A stretch of 64,000 nucleotides of DNA from Winogradskyella wichelsiae (GTDB lineage: Bacteria; Bacteroidota; Bacteroidia; Flavobacteriales; Flavobacteriaceae): assembly GCF_013403925.1 (NCBI RefSeq), contig NZ_JABFDJ010000005.1, positions 1 to 64,000 on the forward strand, in the 5' to 3' direction. Positions 35,207-44,409 of this stretch are shown in pieces. Each line of letters opens with the position of its first letter. The first letter of the stretch is position 1. Made by a program: the position numbers and the translations under genes. The notes under the pieces are model-generated. The model was not told where the DNA came from and searched no databases. It worked only from the letters and a program-made list of their open reading frames with translations.

Positions 35207-36511
35207 ATGTTGAAATCATTTCTAAAATTATTTATGGGCATTACTGCATTATCGTTGGTAATTGCATGCTCAACAGACGCTGACGAAGATGGCGCAGTGG
35301 CTGGTGAAGACTTTACTGGCACAAACATTAGAGTTATCTCTATTGATACATTTGATGTTCAATTGTCTACCATGAAATTTGATTCAATCGTTACTTCTAC
35401 TAGTGAACGGTTATTAATTGGTAAATACCAAGATAACGATATGGGGACTGTAAACGCCTCTACCTATTTACAAATTACTCCGTCATCTTATTCTTTAGAT
35501 AATGACGCAATCTTAGATAGCATTGGTTTGGTATTAGGGTATGACACTTATTATTATAATGACACAACCCAGGTCTCTAATATTAATGTTTATAAGTTAA
35601 GCGACAGAATGACCTCGGATGATGACGATGATTATTATTACAATACTACTGAAACAGCTTACGAAGCAACACCATTAGTAAGTAAATCTTATTACCCTAC
35701 ACCTAATAAAGATTCACTTTATGTAACTCTTCCTTACGATTTTGGTGAAGATTTATTTAACGAGATTAGAGATAATAATATAACAGATTCAGAATCTCTT
35801 TACCAAAAATTAAAAGGGATAACGATTCAACCTGGAGATAGTGATAACAGTTCTGTAATAGGTTTCTCTACAACGAGTGATGTAACCTATATTAGATTTT
35901 ACTATACCATTCCTGACGAATTAGAAACGGATGAGTATACATATGATATGACTATTAATTCGTATTACAATTATATAGATAGTGATGTAAGTGGCTTACC
36001 TCTTGAGGCCATTACTGATCAAGAATATAATTTAGTCTCAACTGAAAGTAACAATATTAGTTACAATCAAGCAGGTGTTGGTTATGTTACAAGAATAGAA
36101 TTTCCATCAATTAAAGATATATATAATATAGGTAATGAAGGAACAGTATTAGACGCTGTGCTTTACATAGAACCAAATTCTAGTTCTCATTCTGATATAC
36201 AACCTTTAAACGATGCATTATTGCTTTATACTATAGATCAAAATAATGATTTGGCAAGTCAAATATCCAATAGTGTAGATGTTGTAACAGCTGCAATCAA
36301 TAATGATAATTCTGAATTTAATGAAATTGTATATACCGTACCTGTAATTGATTTTATTGATTATAAACTAAGTGAAAGTCCAGAAACAGAAGATGCACTT
36401 ATATTAATTCCATCAGATTATAACTCTACTGTTAATAAAATGATTTTTAATGACAGCCAGAAATCAGACTTTAAAACTAAACTAATTGTAACTTATGCTG
36501 TATATGAATAA
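35207..36511 (+). CDS. DUF4270 family lipoprotein
   Basis: 434 residues. The lipoprotein signal ends in LVIAC and is followed by STDADEDGA, acidic residues that favour surface display. The FTGTNIRVISIDTFDVQLSTMKFDSIVTSTSERLLIGKYQDNDMGTVNAS region matches DUF4270, as do strands throughout, ending in LIVTYAVYE. The protein is beta-rich and acidic. Function unknown; the family is restricted to Bacteroidota. Its last codons overlap the start of the following barrel gene, so translation is coupled. Confidence 0.9.
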   Translation: MLKSFLKLFMGITALSLVIACSTDADEDGAVAGEDFTGTNIRVISIDTFDVQLSTMKFDSIVTSTSERLLIGKYQDNDMGTVNASTYLQITPSSYSLDNDAILDSIGLVLGYDTYYYNDTTQVSNINVYKLSDRMTSDDDDDYYYNTTETAYEATPLVSKSYYPTPNKDSLYVTLPYDFGEDLFNEIRDNNITDSESLYQKLKGITIQPGDSDNSSVIGFSTTSDVTYIRFYYTIPDELETDEYTYDMTINSYYNYIDSDVSGLPLEAITDQEYNLVSTESNNISYNQAGVGYVTRIEFPSIKDIYNIGNEGTVLDAVLYIEPNSSSHSDIQPLNDALLLYTIDQNNDLASQISNSVDVVTAAINNDNSEFNEIVYTVPVIDFIDYKLSESPETEDALILIPSDYNSTVNKMIFNDSQKSDFKTKLIVTYAVYE

Positions 36512-37739
36512 ATCTAAGTCTATTTTTATCTTGGCCATGTTTTTGGGGTTATATAGCTCCGCTCAAAATAATCTTACTGGATCCCCATATTCTCTTTTTG
36601 GTCTAGGTGTAGAAAACAATTCTAATACAGGAAGAAATAGTGGACTTGGTAAAACAGGTATTTCTCTAGATGCAAATCAAGGAATTAACCTATACAACCC
36701 AGCATCATTTGTAACCTTAAAAACAAATGAAATTACATTTGATTTTGGTGGTTCTGCAGAGCTAATTAATCTTACTGGTGGTAGTGATCTAAGCGAGCAA
36801 AACACCACTTACAATTTCACGAATATTTCGTTAGCTTTTAATCGTGATGATAAATACGGGGTTGGTTTAACTTTAAAACCGTCGACTACTGTTGGATATT
36901 CACTTATTGGTCTACAAAATAACATAGAAGGAAGTGATGAAGAGTTCATCTCAAATATTGATGGTACGGGTGGCTTAAGCGAAATTAGACTAGATTATGC
37001 AAGAACTTATTTTAAAAATCTAAACGTTGGGGTAAAAGCTTCTTACTTATTTGGTAAAATTGAAGAAACTGAGTCTATAGTAACATCAAGTAGTTATTTA
37101 GAAATTGATGAAACCAATTATTATAGCGGTGCTCAACTAGGGTTAGGTTTACAATACAATTTATTTGATAAACATAATTTTGGACTTACAGTAGATCTAC
37201 CCACCGTTTTAAAAGGCACAAAGGATACTTATATCTCAAAATATTCTAATGATGCCTTAAGCGAACTTGAAGATACCGAAGATGAATCTATAGATAATTT
37301 TTATTTACCTTTAAAAATGGGTTTTGGCTATAGTACTAAATTTAAAAATCTACTTTTAACAGCAGATTATAATAAGAGTTTTTGGTCTGCTACAAATCAA
37401 TCAGATGCAATTGGGGATTATAAAGATCAAGACATTTTTAGCTTAGGTGGCTCTTATTCTATAGATCCTACAAGTTACAAATATTGGAAACGTGTAGATT
37501 TTAGAATGGGGTTAAACTACAACTCGGGTTATCTTGAGGTAGATAATACTAACATTGACACCTATTCTACTTCTATTGGTTTAGGCTTACCCATAGGCAG
37601 ACGATCTGTAGTAAATATATCTTATAGCTTAGGTAGAAAAGGAACCACTGACAGTATCCTTATTAAAGAGTATGTAAATACTTTAAATATTAATATTTCA
37701 TTATCTGACTTATGGTTTCAACAGCGTAAATATGATTAA
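36504..37739 (+). CDS. Outer-membrane beta-barrel protein (FadL/PorV-like)
   Basis: 411 residues from the ATG at 36504 (the MNKSKSIF start gives a proper signal peptide; the in-frame ATG at 36495 is less likely). A signal of about 20 residues ends in SSAQ. The mature start GSPYSLFGLGVENNSNTGRNSGLGKTGISL plus NPASFVTLKTNEITFDFGGSAEL resembles the N-terminal plug of FadL/PorV-type Bacteroidota barrels. Many later amphipathic strands end in LNINISLSDLWF. It overlaps DUF4270 by 8 bp. It is possibly the barrel partner of that surface lipoprotein. Confidence 0.82.
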   Translation: MNKSKSIFILAMFLGLYSSAQNNLTGSPYSLFGLGVENNSNTGRNSGLGKTGISLDANQGINLYNPASFVTLKTNEITFDFGGSAELINLTGGSDLSEQNTTYNFTNISLAFNRDDKYGVGLTLKPSTTVGYSLIGLQNNIEGSDEEFISNIDGTGGLSEIRLDYARTYFKNLNVGVKASYLFGKIEETESIVTSSSYLEIDETNYYSGAQLGLGLQYNLFDKHNFGLTVDLPTVLKGTKDTYISKYSNDALSELEDTEDESIDNFYLPLKMGFGYSTKFKNLLLTADYNKSFWSATNQSDAIGDYKDQDIFSLGGSYSIDPTSYKYWKRVDFRMGLNYNSGYLEVDNTNIDTYSTSIGLGLPIGRRSVVNISYSLGRKGTTDSILIKEYVNTLNINISLSDLWFQQRKYD

Positions 37740-38424
37740 TTCATAATTTTTATAATCCCTCTAAAATTATAATTACTTAACTCTAAAATTGGTTGTTACC
37801 TAAGACAGTCGGTTTTAGAGTTTTTACGTTAAGTCTATTTCTTTATAAGGTTCTCAAGATTAATATATTCTTGTTTTGATTGAATAGAAAAATGAGTATA
37901 AATCAACTTAACTAAAGACATATCACAAGAAAAAAAGCTTAAATTCTTCTTGTATTTTGCATTTTAAAACTATTAAGTCATCAATATTATATTAAAAATA
38001 AAACACTTAATAAGTCTCATATTCTACTAAAACAGGGCAATCGACCACATTCCAAACTAAGACGTAACTCATTGATAAATGTTTTTAATCGTTATTATTT
38101 GCTTTTTATAGACTAAAACTCAAGTATTTGATTATCTTTGTATTATAATAAGTTCATTAAATTCCCAAACAAAATCAAAATATTACCCAACATTTTGATT
38201 TTAATGTTTACGAATTTATAGACATAAGAATAGTGCTTAATTTTTATGATGCTGATAATGCTTTTAGGATTAAATAAAAGCAATACGTTAAATGATCTTA
38301 ACACATTAATAAAGTAGAAGACTCTAAAACAATCTGTTTTAGAAGTGAAAAATATAGTTGTTTAAATTGTTTTAGTTAGTAGTTAGTTATTGTAAAGTCT
38401 CAACTTTTTAAGGTTGAGACTTTT
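37740..38424. other. Long intergenic region, possible small RNA
   Basis: 685 bp. After the terminator at 37779-37825 there is a TATCTTTG box at 38133-38140 (+). An 11-bp perfect hairpin AAAATCAAAAT/ATTTTGATTTT (38171-38181, 38192-38202) follows, and the bidirectional terminator at 38394-38423 closes the region. This is consistent with an unannotated transcript of about 280 nt. It has only tiny open frames (24 codons at 38246-38317). Confidence 0.4.
37779..37825 (+). terminator. Terminator of the DUF4270 operon
   Basis: Stem ACTCTAAAA/TTTTAGAGT with a loop of about 24 nt, followed by TTTTT; about 40 bp after the barrel gene stop. Confidence 0.65.
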
Positions 38425-38425
38425 T
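38394..38425. terminator. Bidirectional terminator abutting hisS
   Basis: Perfect 11-bp stem AAAGTCTCAAC/GTTGAGACTTT with an 8-nt loop and T-tract to the right. It ends 2 bp from the hisS stop codon. Confidence 0.85.
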
Positions 38426-39807
38426 TATTTCAATAAATCTAACATCGTCTTAAAATCAACTTTATGTTGTTCGCCTGAAGCCATATTTTTTAATGTGAAG
38501 GTTTCCGATTGCAATTCCTCTTCTCCCATAATCACCACAAAAGGAATGTTACGACGGTTTGCATAATTCATTTGCTTTTTCATTTGCTTACCAGAAACAG
38601 CAGCATCAGGAAAAAGTTCTGCTTTTATATTTGCACGTCTTAACTTGGTTACAGTACCTAAGCTATACATTGCCTCTTTATCACCAAAGTTAATAAAGAG
38701 TACTTTTGTAGACTCTGCAATAGTTGATGGAAATAAGTTTAACTCTTCTAACACCAAATAAATTCGGTCTAGTCCAAAGCTAATTCCTACTCCGCTCATG
38801 TCTTTAAGACCAAAAATTCCGGTAAGGTCATCATAGCGACCACCTCCACCAATGGAGCCCATTTTTACACCTTCTGGTGCAGAGACTTCAAATATAGCAC
38901 CTGTATAATAATTTAGACCTCTCGCTAAAGTAACATCTAATTGTAATTTTGCTGTTTTTAATTCTAAAGTTGAAATCGCTGTGTTTATAAATTCAAGCTC
39001 GTCAATACCTTTTAAGCCTACTTCTGAAGTACTTAAAATAGTTTTTAAGCTTTCTATTTGATCACCAAAATCACCTTTTAAAGTAAATAAAGGTTGAAGC
39101 TTCTCAATGCCTTCTTCAGAAATACCTTTACCACGCATTTCTTCTTTTACCTTCTCCTCTCCTATTTTATCTAGCTTATCTAAAGCTACCGTAAAATCGA
39201 TTAATTTATCTTGTGCTCCAATAACTTCTGCAATACCAGATAAGATTTTACGATTGTTTATTTTAATGGTAACACCTTCTAATTTTAAAGCTGAAAAAAC
39301 AGCATCATATAACTGTACAAATTCTACTTCTTGAAATAAAGATTGAGAACCAACAACATCGGCATCACATTGAAAAAACTCTCTAAAACGTCCTTTTTGT
39401 GGACGGTCTGCACGCCAAACGGGTTGAATTTGGTAACGCTTAAACGGAAACTCTATATCGTTTTGGTGTTGTACAACATAACGTGCAAAAGGAACCGTTA
39501 AATCGTAACGTAGTGCTTTTTCTGAAATCTTAGAGGTTAATACATTTTCTGATCTAGAACTATATTCATCTTCCGAAATTTTCTTTAAATAATCCCCACT
39601 GTTCAAAATCTTAAAAATCAAGCGATCTCCTTCATCACCATATTTGCCCATTAAAGTATCAGAGTTTTCAAAACTTGGTGTTTCAATAGGTTGAAATCCG
39701 AAAACTTGAAATTGTGCTTTTATCGTTTCCATAATATAAGAACGCTTCGCAACTTCTTCTGCGTTAAAATCTCTTGTACCTTTTGGAATGCTTGGTTTTT
39801 GTGCCAT
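38425..39807 (-). CDS. hisS: Histidyl-tRNA synthetase
   Basis: 460 residues, class II aminoacyl-tRNA synthetase. Motif 1 region is [17 protein letters not shown], motif 2 is [26 protein letters not shown], the histidine-binding loop is [19 protein letters not shown], and motif 3 is [19 protein letters not shown] with [14 protein letters not shown] before it. The C-terminal anticodon-binding domain (about 365-460) is present. It is a single-gene transcript ending at an adjacent terminator. Confidence 0.98.
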   Translation of the reverse strand: MAQKPSIPKGTRDFNAEEVAKRSYIMETIKAQFQVFGFQPIETPSFENSDTLMGKYGDEGDRLIFKILNSGDYLKKISEDEYSSRSENVLTSKISEKALRYDLTVPFARYVVQHQNDIEFPFKRYQIQPVWRADRPQKGRFREFFQCDADVVGSQSLFQEVEFVQLYDAVFSALKLEGVTIKINNRKILSGIAEVIGAQDKLIDFTVALDKLDKIGEEKVKEEMRGKGISEEGIEKLQPLFTLKGDFGDQIESLKTILSTSEVGLKGIDELEFINTAISTLELKTAKLQLDVTLARGLNYYTGAIFEVSAPEGVKMGSIGGGGRYDDLTGIFGLKDMSGVGISFGLDRIYLVLEELNLFPSTIAESTKVLFINFGDKEAMYSLGTVTKLRRANIKAELFPDAAVSGKQMKKQMNYANRRNIPFVVIMGEEELQSETFTLKNMASGEQHKVDFKTMLDLLK

Positions 39808-40006
39808 AATATGTTCCCTATAAATAGGAATCTCTTTTAATGAAACTTAATTTTAATTGAATTCAACTTTTAAATGAAACATTCAAATTCTTTGCAAAAA
39901 TATTATAATTTTTAGAGGTCTTACTAAGATAAATCATTTTTATAGTAACTTTATACAAATTACATCGTCTTATACTTTAAACAACCCAACTAACGCGAAA
40001 AAAACT

Positions 40007-41248
40007 ATGTTTTCATTAGCTAAAGAAAATATTAGAATTGCCTTCGATTCTATTAAAAGCCAACTACTCCGCACTATTTTAACGGTTTTAATTATCGCAA
40101 TAGGAATTATGGCTTTGGTCGGAATTTTAAGTGGTGTCTCTGCTTTAGAGAATACAATTTCTAGTAATTTTTCTTCTATGGGTTCTAACACTTTTAATTT
40201 TCAGCGATACGAATTTACTGCACAACGCCAAAGTAGTAGAGAGCGTCAAAAAATAAATCCGGCTATTAATTATCGAAATGTGAAGGATTTTGAAGACAAT
40301 TATAATTTCCCTTTTACAAAGGTAGCTGTATCATTTAATGGTACAGCTACAGCAGAAGTAAAATATGATAACAAAAAAACAGATCCAGAAGTTACCGTAC
40401 TAGGTGCAAATGAGTTTTTTATCGAAAATTCGGGGTTAGAAATTGAAAATGGACGTTCTATTAATGTCTTTGACATTGATAATAGTAATGCCATTTGTGT
40501 TATTGGTAGCGATTTACTAAAAGCTTTATTTCCTGTTGAAAATCCCGTTGGAAAAACCATTAGTATTAGAGGATCTAAATTTAAGGTCGTTGGTGTTTTA
40601 AAAGAGAAAGGATCTACTTTTGGTAATAATCAAGATTTGCGTGTTATAATGCCCATCCAAAAAGCAAGATCAATATTTACCAATCCTAATATTAACTATA
40701 GCTTGAGCGTAAAGGTAGATCATACTGATATGCTTGAAACAGCACAGGATGATGCTATATTAACTTTTAGAAATATTAGAGGGCTAAATCCTATTGAGAA
40801 GAATGATTTTGGAATTGAACGTAGTGATGATTTACTAAATCGTGTAGCACAAAATACAGCTGCACTTTATGTTGCTGCATGGATAATTAGCATTATTACA
40901 ATTTTTGGATCTACAATTGCTCTTATGAATATTATGCTTGTTTCGGTTAGTGAGCGCACAAGAGAAATAGGAGTTAGAAAAGCTCTTGGTGCAAAAAGTA
41001 AAACTATAGCATTTCAGTTTTTTATGGAAACCATAATTATTGGACAATTAGGTGGTTTATTAGGGATTTTTTTAGGAATTTTAATTGGTTGGGGTGTTGC
41101 AAAAGGATTTGAATTAGAATTCTCCACACCTTGGGTTGCTATGATTTGGGCTACAAGTATCGCCTTTATTGTCGCTGTTATTTCAGGCCTATATCCTGCA
41201 ACAAAAGCGGCTAAATTAGATCCTATTGAGTCTTTACGTTATGAGTAA
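40007..41248 (+). CDS. MacB/FtsX-type ABC transporter permease
   Basis: 413 residues. Topology is one N-terminal helix (about 19-42), a large periplasmic MacB_PCD domain (about 45-275), then three C-terminal helices (about 285-310, 335-362, 372-398). SVSERTREIGVRKALGAKSKTIAFQF and the ending YPATKAAKLDPIESLRYE are signatures of FtsX-domain permeases. It should form a mechanotransmission-type exporter with an ATPase and a periplasmic adaptor, neither of which lies next to it. The partner must therefore be encoded elsewhere. The substrate is unknown. Confidence 0.92.
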   Translation: MFSLAKENIRIAFDSIKSQLLRTILTVLIIAIGIMALVGILSGVSALENTISSNFSSMGSNTFNFQRYEFTAQRQSSRERQKINPAINYRNVKDFEDNYNFPFTKVAVSFNGTATAEVKYDNKKTDPEVTVLGANEFFIENSGLEIENGRSINVFDIDNSNAICVIGSDLLKALFPVENPVGKTISIRGSKFKVVGVLKEKGSTFGNNQDLRVIMPIQKARSIFTNPNINYSLSVKVDHTDMLETAQDDAILTFRNIRGLNPIEKNDFGIERSDDLLNRVAQNTAALYVAAWIISIITIFGSTIALMNIMLVSVSERTREIGVRKALGAKSKTIAFQFFMETIIIGQLGGLLGIFLGILIGWGVAKGFELEFSTPWVAMIWATSIAFIVAVISGLYPATKAAKLDPIESLRYE

Positions 41249-41249
41249 A

Positions 41250-41286
41250 ATTTCATTGAATAAAGAAGAATCTCATTCAATGAAAT
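41250..41286 (+). terminator. Hairpin after the ABC permease gene
   Basis: Perfect 12-bp inverted repeat ATTTCATTGAAT/ATTCAATGAAAT (41250-41261 and 41275-41286), 13-nt loop, starting 2 bp after the stop codon. There is no good T-tract, so it may instead stabilise the 3' end. Confidence 0.45.
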
Positions 41287-41432
41287 ATATGTAATTAGAT
41301 AGTAGCAGTTAGAATATCAAGCATAAACTTAGCATATTGAGAACAGTAAAAAAACTGTTTAAATAGAGAATTTAAAGCTTCTCTATACAATTTGTTCGTA
41401 GCTCACAAATCACTCAAAGTAACAAAACAAAA

Positions 41433-41463
41433 AAACACTCATTTAGAGAATGAGTGTTTTTTG
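41433..41463. terminator. Bidirectional terminator
   Basis: Perfect 11-bp stem AAACACTCATT/AATGAGTGTTT with a 5-nt loop, A-run before and TTTTTT after. It lies between the ABC permease and the convergent 157-residue gene. Confidence 0.88.
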
Positions 41464-41483
41464 TTTATAATTTTAAGAACAGT

Positions 41484-41957
41484 TTATCCTTTTACCAAAT
41501 TCGCAAAATAATTAAATAATTCACCTTTAGTAATATGAGCTCCTGATTGAATCATCTTAAAGAGATCTAAGTGTTTATCTTCTGAATAATCTTTTTTCGC
41601 ATTAAAGAATTCAACAGAATTAGATAATAAATTATCACGTAACCATTGAAAACCTTCTTTGGTTGTAAAATCGATTTCAGCAATCTCTATCTTAAGCGCA
41701 ATTAAACGCATACTTTTTTCATTACATTGAAAAAGATGAATTTGATTAGGTGAGATATGTTCTAAATATTCAACTTTACTTAAAACACCAAACCAAACTA
41801 AGTCGCTAAAAACATCTAATTCTTGCTCTGCAGCTTCTGGTTTATTTTTTTTAATATCTTCCCACTCATCTCCTGTAATAGATTGTGTGGCTAAAAAATT
41901 GATGAATTCTTTATGTAATTCTTCAAATTGTTCTTTGGTTAATCTTGAATATTTCAT
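41484..41957 (-). CDS. Uncharacterised flavobacterial cytosolic protein (probably DUF6495)
   Basis: 157 residues with no signal or membrane segment; helical and acidic. It begins MKYSRLTKEQFEELHKEFINFLATQSI, includes EQELDVFSDLVWFGVLSKVEYLEHIS, and ends KGELFNYFANLVKG. I believe this is the family named DUF6495, conserved in Flavobacteriia, but cannot confirm it here. Function unknown. It is a single gene ahead of a terminator. Confidence 0.7.
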   Translation of the reverse strand: MKYSRLTKEQFEELHKEFINFLATQSITGDEWEDIKKNKPEAAEQELDVFSDLVWFGVLSKVEYLEHISPNQIHLFQCNEKSMRLIALKIEIAEIDFTTKEGFQWLRDNLLSNSVEFFNAKKDYSEDKHLDLFKMIQSGAHITKGELFNYFANLVKG

Positions 41958-42079
41958 CTGGGTAATTATTAATGTTTTTTAAAAGGATAGATGCTGTGCC
42001 TTTTATAAATTAAAATTCTTGATATATGTATAGTCAATGATGAATAAAATACGTATTCATCAAATAATAATTAAGCTTA

Positions 42080-42949
42080 TTAATTAATGGCAGAATATGC
42101 CGCAAATGGCCTATCGGTTGCCATAATATCTGCACCATTTTTTTCCCACTTCAAATAAAGCTCTCCCCCTTTTGCTTCAGCACTTTTATCTAAGTTACCA
42201 AGTGTCCCCAACATGCAGACAATATTATAATCGTGTAACTTTTTATAAAGAGAAGCATCTGATAATCGAGTTCCTGTAAAAGCAAGCATGTTTTTTGTCG
42301 GAATTTCAGCTTCTAACAAACGATTAAACTCTTCATCATTTCTAGCTGAAACAGATAGTAAAAAATCGGGAGCTAATTTATATGCACCTATAGCCTGTTC
42401 AATATCATAAGTAATAATAACACAAATATCTTTAGCATTAGCCTCTCTGATGGCATCAATAACAACTTTCTGACTTACGCTTTTTTTAATATCTACGGTT
42501 AGGATAACATTATTATTTGTGCACCAGTTTAGTACTTCTGAAAATAAAGGGATTTTAAAATTTGTTTCATTTCCATAATCATCAACTAAATTAAATTGCT
42601 TTAGTTCATCATATGTAAAACTGTCAACCTTTCCACTTCCTGTTGTAGTTCTATCAATAGAATTATCGTGTAATAATACTAATTGACCATCTTTTGTTTG
42701 AGCCACATCTATTTCGTAAATAGCAACAATGCTATCACTAACATATTTTAAGACCTCTAAACTGTTTTCAGGATAATTTACTAATCCTTTACCACCACGA
42801 TGAACACTAATATTTGGAAAATTATTTTCTGAAGCTTTAAAAACTTCTATTAATTTAGAATCTTGAACTTCAGAGGAGACTTTTTCAGTTGTTGAATTTT
42901 TACAACTAAAAAAAGAAAATATTACCAATGTTAAAAATAAATTTTTCAT
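42080..42949 (-). CDS. Glycerophosphodiester phosphodiesterase family lipoprotein
   Basis: 289 residues. The signal peptide has a lipobox-like FSFFSC at about residues 11-16. The GDPD TIM barrel begins with SVHRGGKGLVNYPENSLEVLKY, has EIDVAQTKDGQLVLLHDNSIDRTTTGSG (metal and catalytic His/Glu/Asp) and later TVDIKK and ATDRPFA. It hydrolyses glycerophosphodiesters to glycerol-3-phosphate and an alcohol, probably in the periplasm or on the outer surface. It is a stand-alone gene between a 157-residue unknown and the rpsF operon. Confidence 0.9.
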   Translation of the reverse strand: MKNLFLTLVIFSFFSCKNSTTEKVSSEVQDSKLIEVFKASENNFPNISVHRGGKGLVNYPENSLEVLKYVSDSIVAIYEIDVAQTKDGQLVLLHDNSIDRTTTGSGKVDSFTYDELKQFNLVDDYGNETNFKIPLFSEVLNWCTNNNVILTVDIKKSVSQKVVIDAIREANAKDICVIITYDIEQAIGAYKLAPDFLLSVSARNDEEFNRLLEAEIPTKNMLAFTGTRLSDASLYKKLHDYNIVCMLGTLGNLDKSAEAKGGELYLKWEKNGADIMATDRPFAAYSAIN

Positions 42950-43035
42950 ATAACAACCACTATAAGACTTACTTATTATAGATACTAATAAGCTGATGTA
43001 AAATTTAAATGATATTTAAAAAATAATTACAAAAA

Positions 43036-43060
43036 AACCGTTTAGTAAACTAAACGGTTC
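43036..43060 (-). terminator. Terminator of the rpsF-rpsR-rplI operon
   Basis: Perfect stem AACCGTTTAGT/ACTAAACGGTT (43036-43046, 43049-43059); the A-run at 43031-43037 reads as a T-tract leftward. It lies about 25 bp beyond rplI. Confidence 0.88.
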
Positions 43061-43082
43061 TTTAAAATTATAATGCTTAAGA

Positions 43083-43544
43083 TTATGCGTCAGCAATAAC
43101 TTCGAAAGTTAAATCTACAGTTACTGATCTATGTAATCTAATTGCAGCTACATATTGACCTAAACGTTTAATGTTACCACCTGTTATAGCGATAAACTTT
43201 TTATCAACGTCATGACCTGCTTTTTTAAGAGCAGCAGCTAAATCCATATTGGTAATAGAACCAAATAATTTATCTCCAGCAGTTGCACCAGTTCCAGCTT
43301 TAGCTGTGATTTTAATCTCTAAACCATTTAATCCTTCTGCAGTTTTTTCTGCATCAGCAATAATAGTTTTTTCTTTATAAGCTCTTTGCTTTAAAGTTTC
43401 TGCTAATACTTTCTTAGCAGAAGAAGTTGCCATTACAGCTTGTCCTTGAGGAATTAAAAAGTTTCTACCATAACCGTTCTTAACAGATACAATATCGTCT
43501 TTAAATCCTAAATTTTCAACGTCTTGTTTTAATATAAGTTCCAT
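43083..43544 (-). CDS. rplI: 50S ribosomal protein L9
   Basis: 153 residues. It starts with MELILKQDVENLGFKDDIVSVKNGYGRNFLIPQGQA, the conserved N-terminal RNA-binding domain of L9. A long connecting helix (about 40-75) and the C-terminal domain with GSITNMDLAAALKK follow. It is the last gene of the S6-S18-L9 operon, 14 bp after rpsR, which is the usual order in Bacteroidota. Confidence 0.98.
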   Translation of the reverse strand: MELILKQDVENLGFKDDIVSVKNGYGRNFLIPQGQAVMATSSAKKVLAETLKQRAYKEKTIIADAEKTAEGLNGLEIKITAKAGTGATAGDKLFGSITNMDLAAALKKAGHDVDKKFIAITGGNIKRLGQYVAAIRLHRSVTVDLTFEVIADA

Positions 43545-43558
43545 CGTGTTATGATATT

Positions 43559-43855
43559 TTATTTTAATAAATCAGCAACATATGGCATAAGCGCTAAATG
43601 TCTAGCTCTTTTTACTGCCACAGATACTTTTCTTTGATACTTTAAAGAAGTTCCTGTTAAACGTCTTGGTAGTAATTTACCTTGCTCGTTTACAAAACCT
43701 AATAACCAGTCTGCATCTTTATAATCTACATACTTAATTCCAGACTTTTTGAAACGACAATATTTCTTAACTTTAGACGTCTCAATATTTAACGGAGTTA
43801 AATATCTAATTTCGCCGTCTTTTTTTCCTTTTGCTTGTTGTTCTATTGATGACAT
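43559..43855 (-). CDS. rpsR: 30S ribosomal protein S18
   Basis: 98 residues, slightly longer than the E. coli protein (75) because of a ~20-residue basic N-terminal extension. The core includes [64 protein letters not shown], with the conserved PRRLTGT motif. S18 binds S6 in the small-subunit platform. It begins 2 bp after rpsF. Confidence 0.98.
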   Translation of the reverse strand: MSSIEQQAKGKKDGEIRYLTPLNIETSKVKKYCRFKKSGIKYVDYKDADWLLGFVNEQGKLLPRRLTGTSLKYQRKVSVAVKRARHLALMPYVADLLK

Positions 43856-43857
43856 AA

Positions 43858-44208
43858 TTACGCTTTTGCTTTTGCTTTAACTTTCAGTTTCTCTCTTCTT
43901 CTCTCAGCCCATGAAATAGCATGTTTGTCTAATTTCACAGTTAAGTAACGCATAAAACGTTCATCACGTCTAAATTCTAACTCTAATGGTTCAATCGCTT
44001 CACCATCTACGGTAAATTCAAATAAATGGTAAAAACCACTTTTCTTGTTTTGAATTGGGTAAGCTAACTTTTTTAGTCCCCAATCTTCTTTGGCAATCAT
44101 CTTAGCACCTTTAGAAACGAGCATATCCTCGTATTTCTTTACTGTCTCCTTTACCTGATCGTCAGATAAAACGGGATTTAAGATGAAAACAGTTTCATAA
44201 TGATTCAT
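43858..44208 (-). CDS. rpsF: 30S ribosomal protein S6
   Basis: 116 residues. It has [30 protein letters not shown] and the [55 protein letters not shown] core, both typical of S6. The C-terminal tail is basic ([14 protein letters not shown]). It is the first gene of rpsF-rpsR-rplI, driven by a well-formed promoter about 35 bp upstream. Confidence 0.98.
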   Translation of the reverse strand: MNHYETVFILNPVLSDDQVKETVKKYEDMLVSKGAKMIAKEDWGLKKLAYPIQNKKSGFYHLFEFTVDGEAIEPLELEFRRDERFMRYLTVKLDKHAISWAERRREKLKVKAKAKA

Positions 44209-44242
44209 AATAAATAATTTTGTTTGTTATTAAAAACGGCTG

Positions 44243-44273
44243 CAAAAGTACACTTTTATTCTAGATTTAACAA
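44243..44273 (-). promoter_or_regulatory. rpsF operon promoter
   Basis: Read leftward: TTG (complement of 44271-44273), 20 bp, then TACTTTTG (complement of 44243-44250), an exact Bacteroidota promoter. The start of transcription would fall about 25-30 bp before the rpsF ATG, leaving a short leader. Confidence 0.8.
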
Positions 44274-44348
44274 TATTTATTCAACTAAAATTAGTAATCT
44301 TGTAATGAGCTAAATAAAAATAAAAAAAATACGGTTTGTCGGTAATAT

Positions 44349-44379
44349 TTGTTTTTTAACCGAATTTATTGTACTATTG
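44349..44379 (+). promoter_or_regulatory. Promoter of the orphan LytTR regulator
   Basis: TTG at 44349-44351, a 20-bp spacer, then TACTATTG at 44372-44379 (one mismatch to TANNTTTG), about 30 bp before the ATG. Confidence 0.55.
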
Positions 44380-44409
44380 TCGATATCTTAACCTAAAATT
44401 AATAATGTT

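Noticed and set aside
40007..41248. Exporter for the NRPS product
   Set aside because: The MacB-like permease lies 20 kb away, without an ATPase or biosynthetic neighbours; no link is visible.
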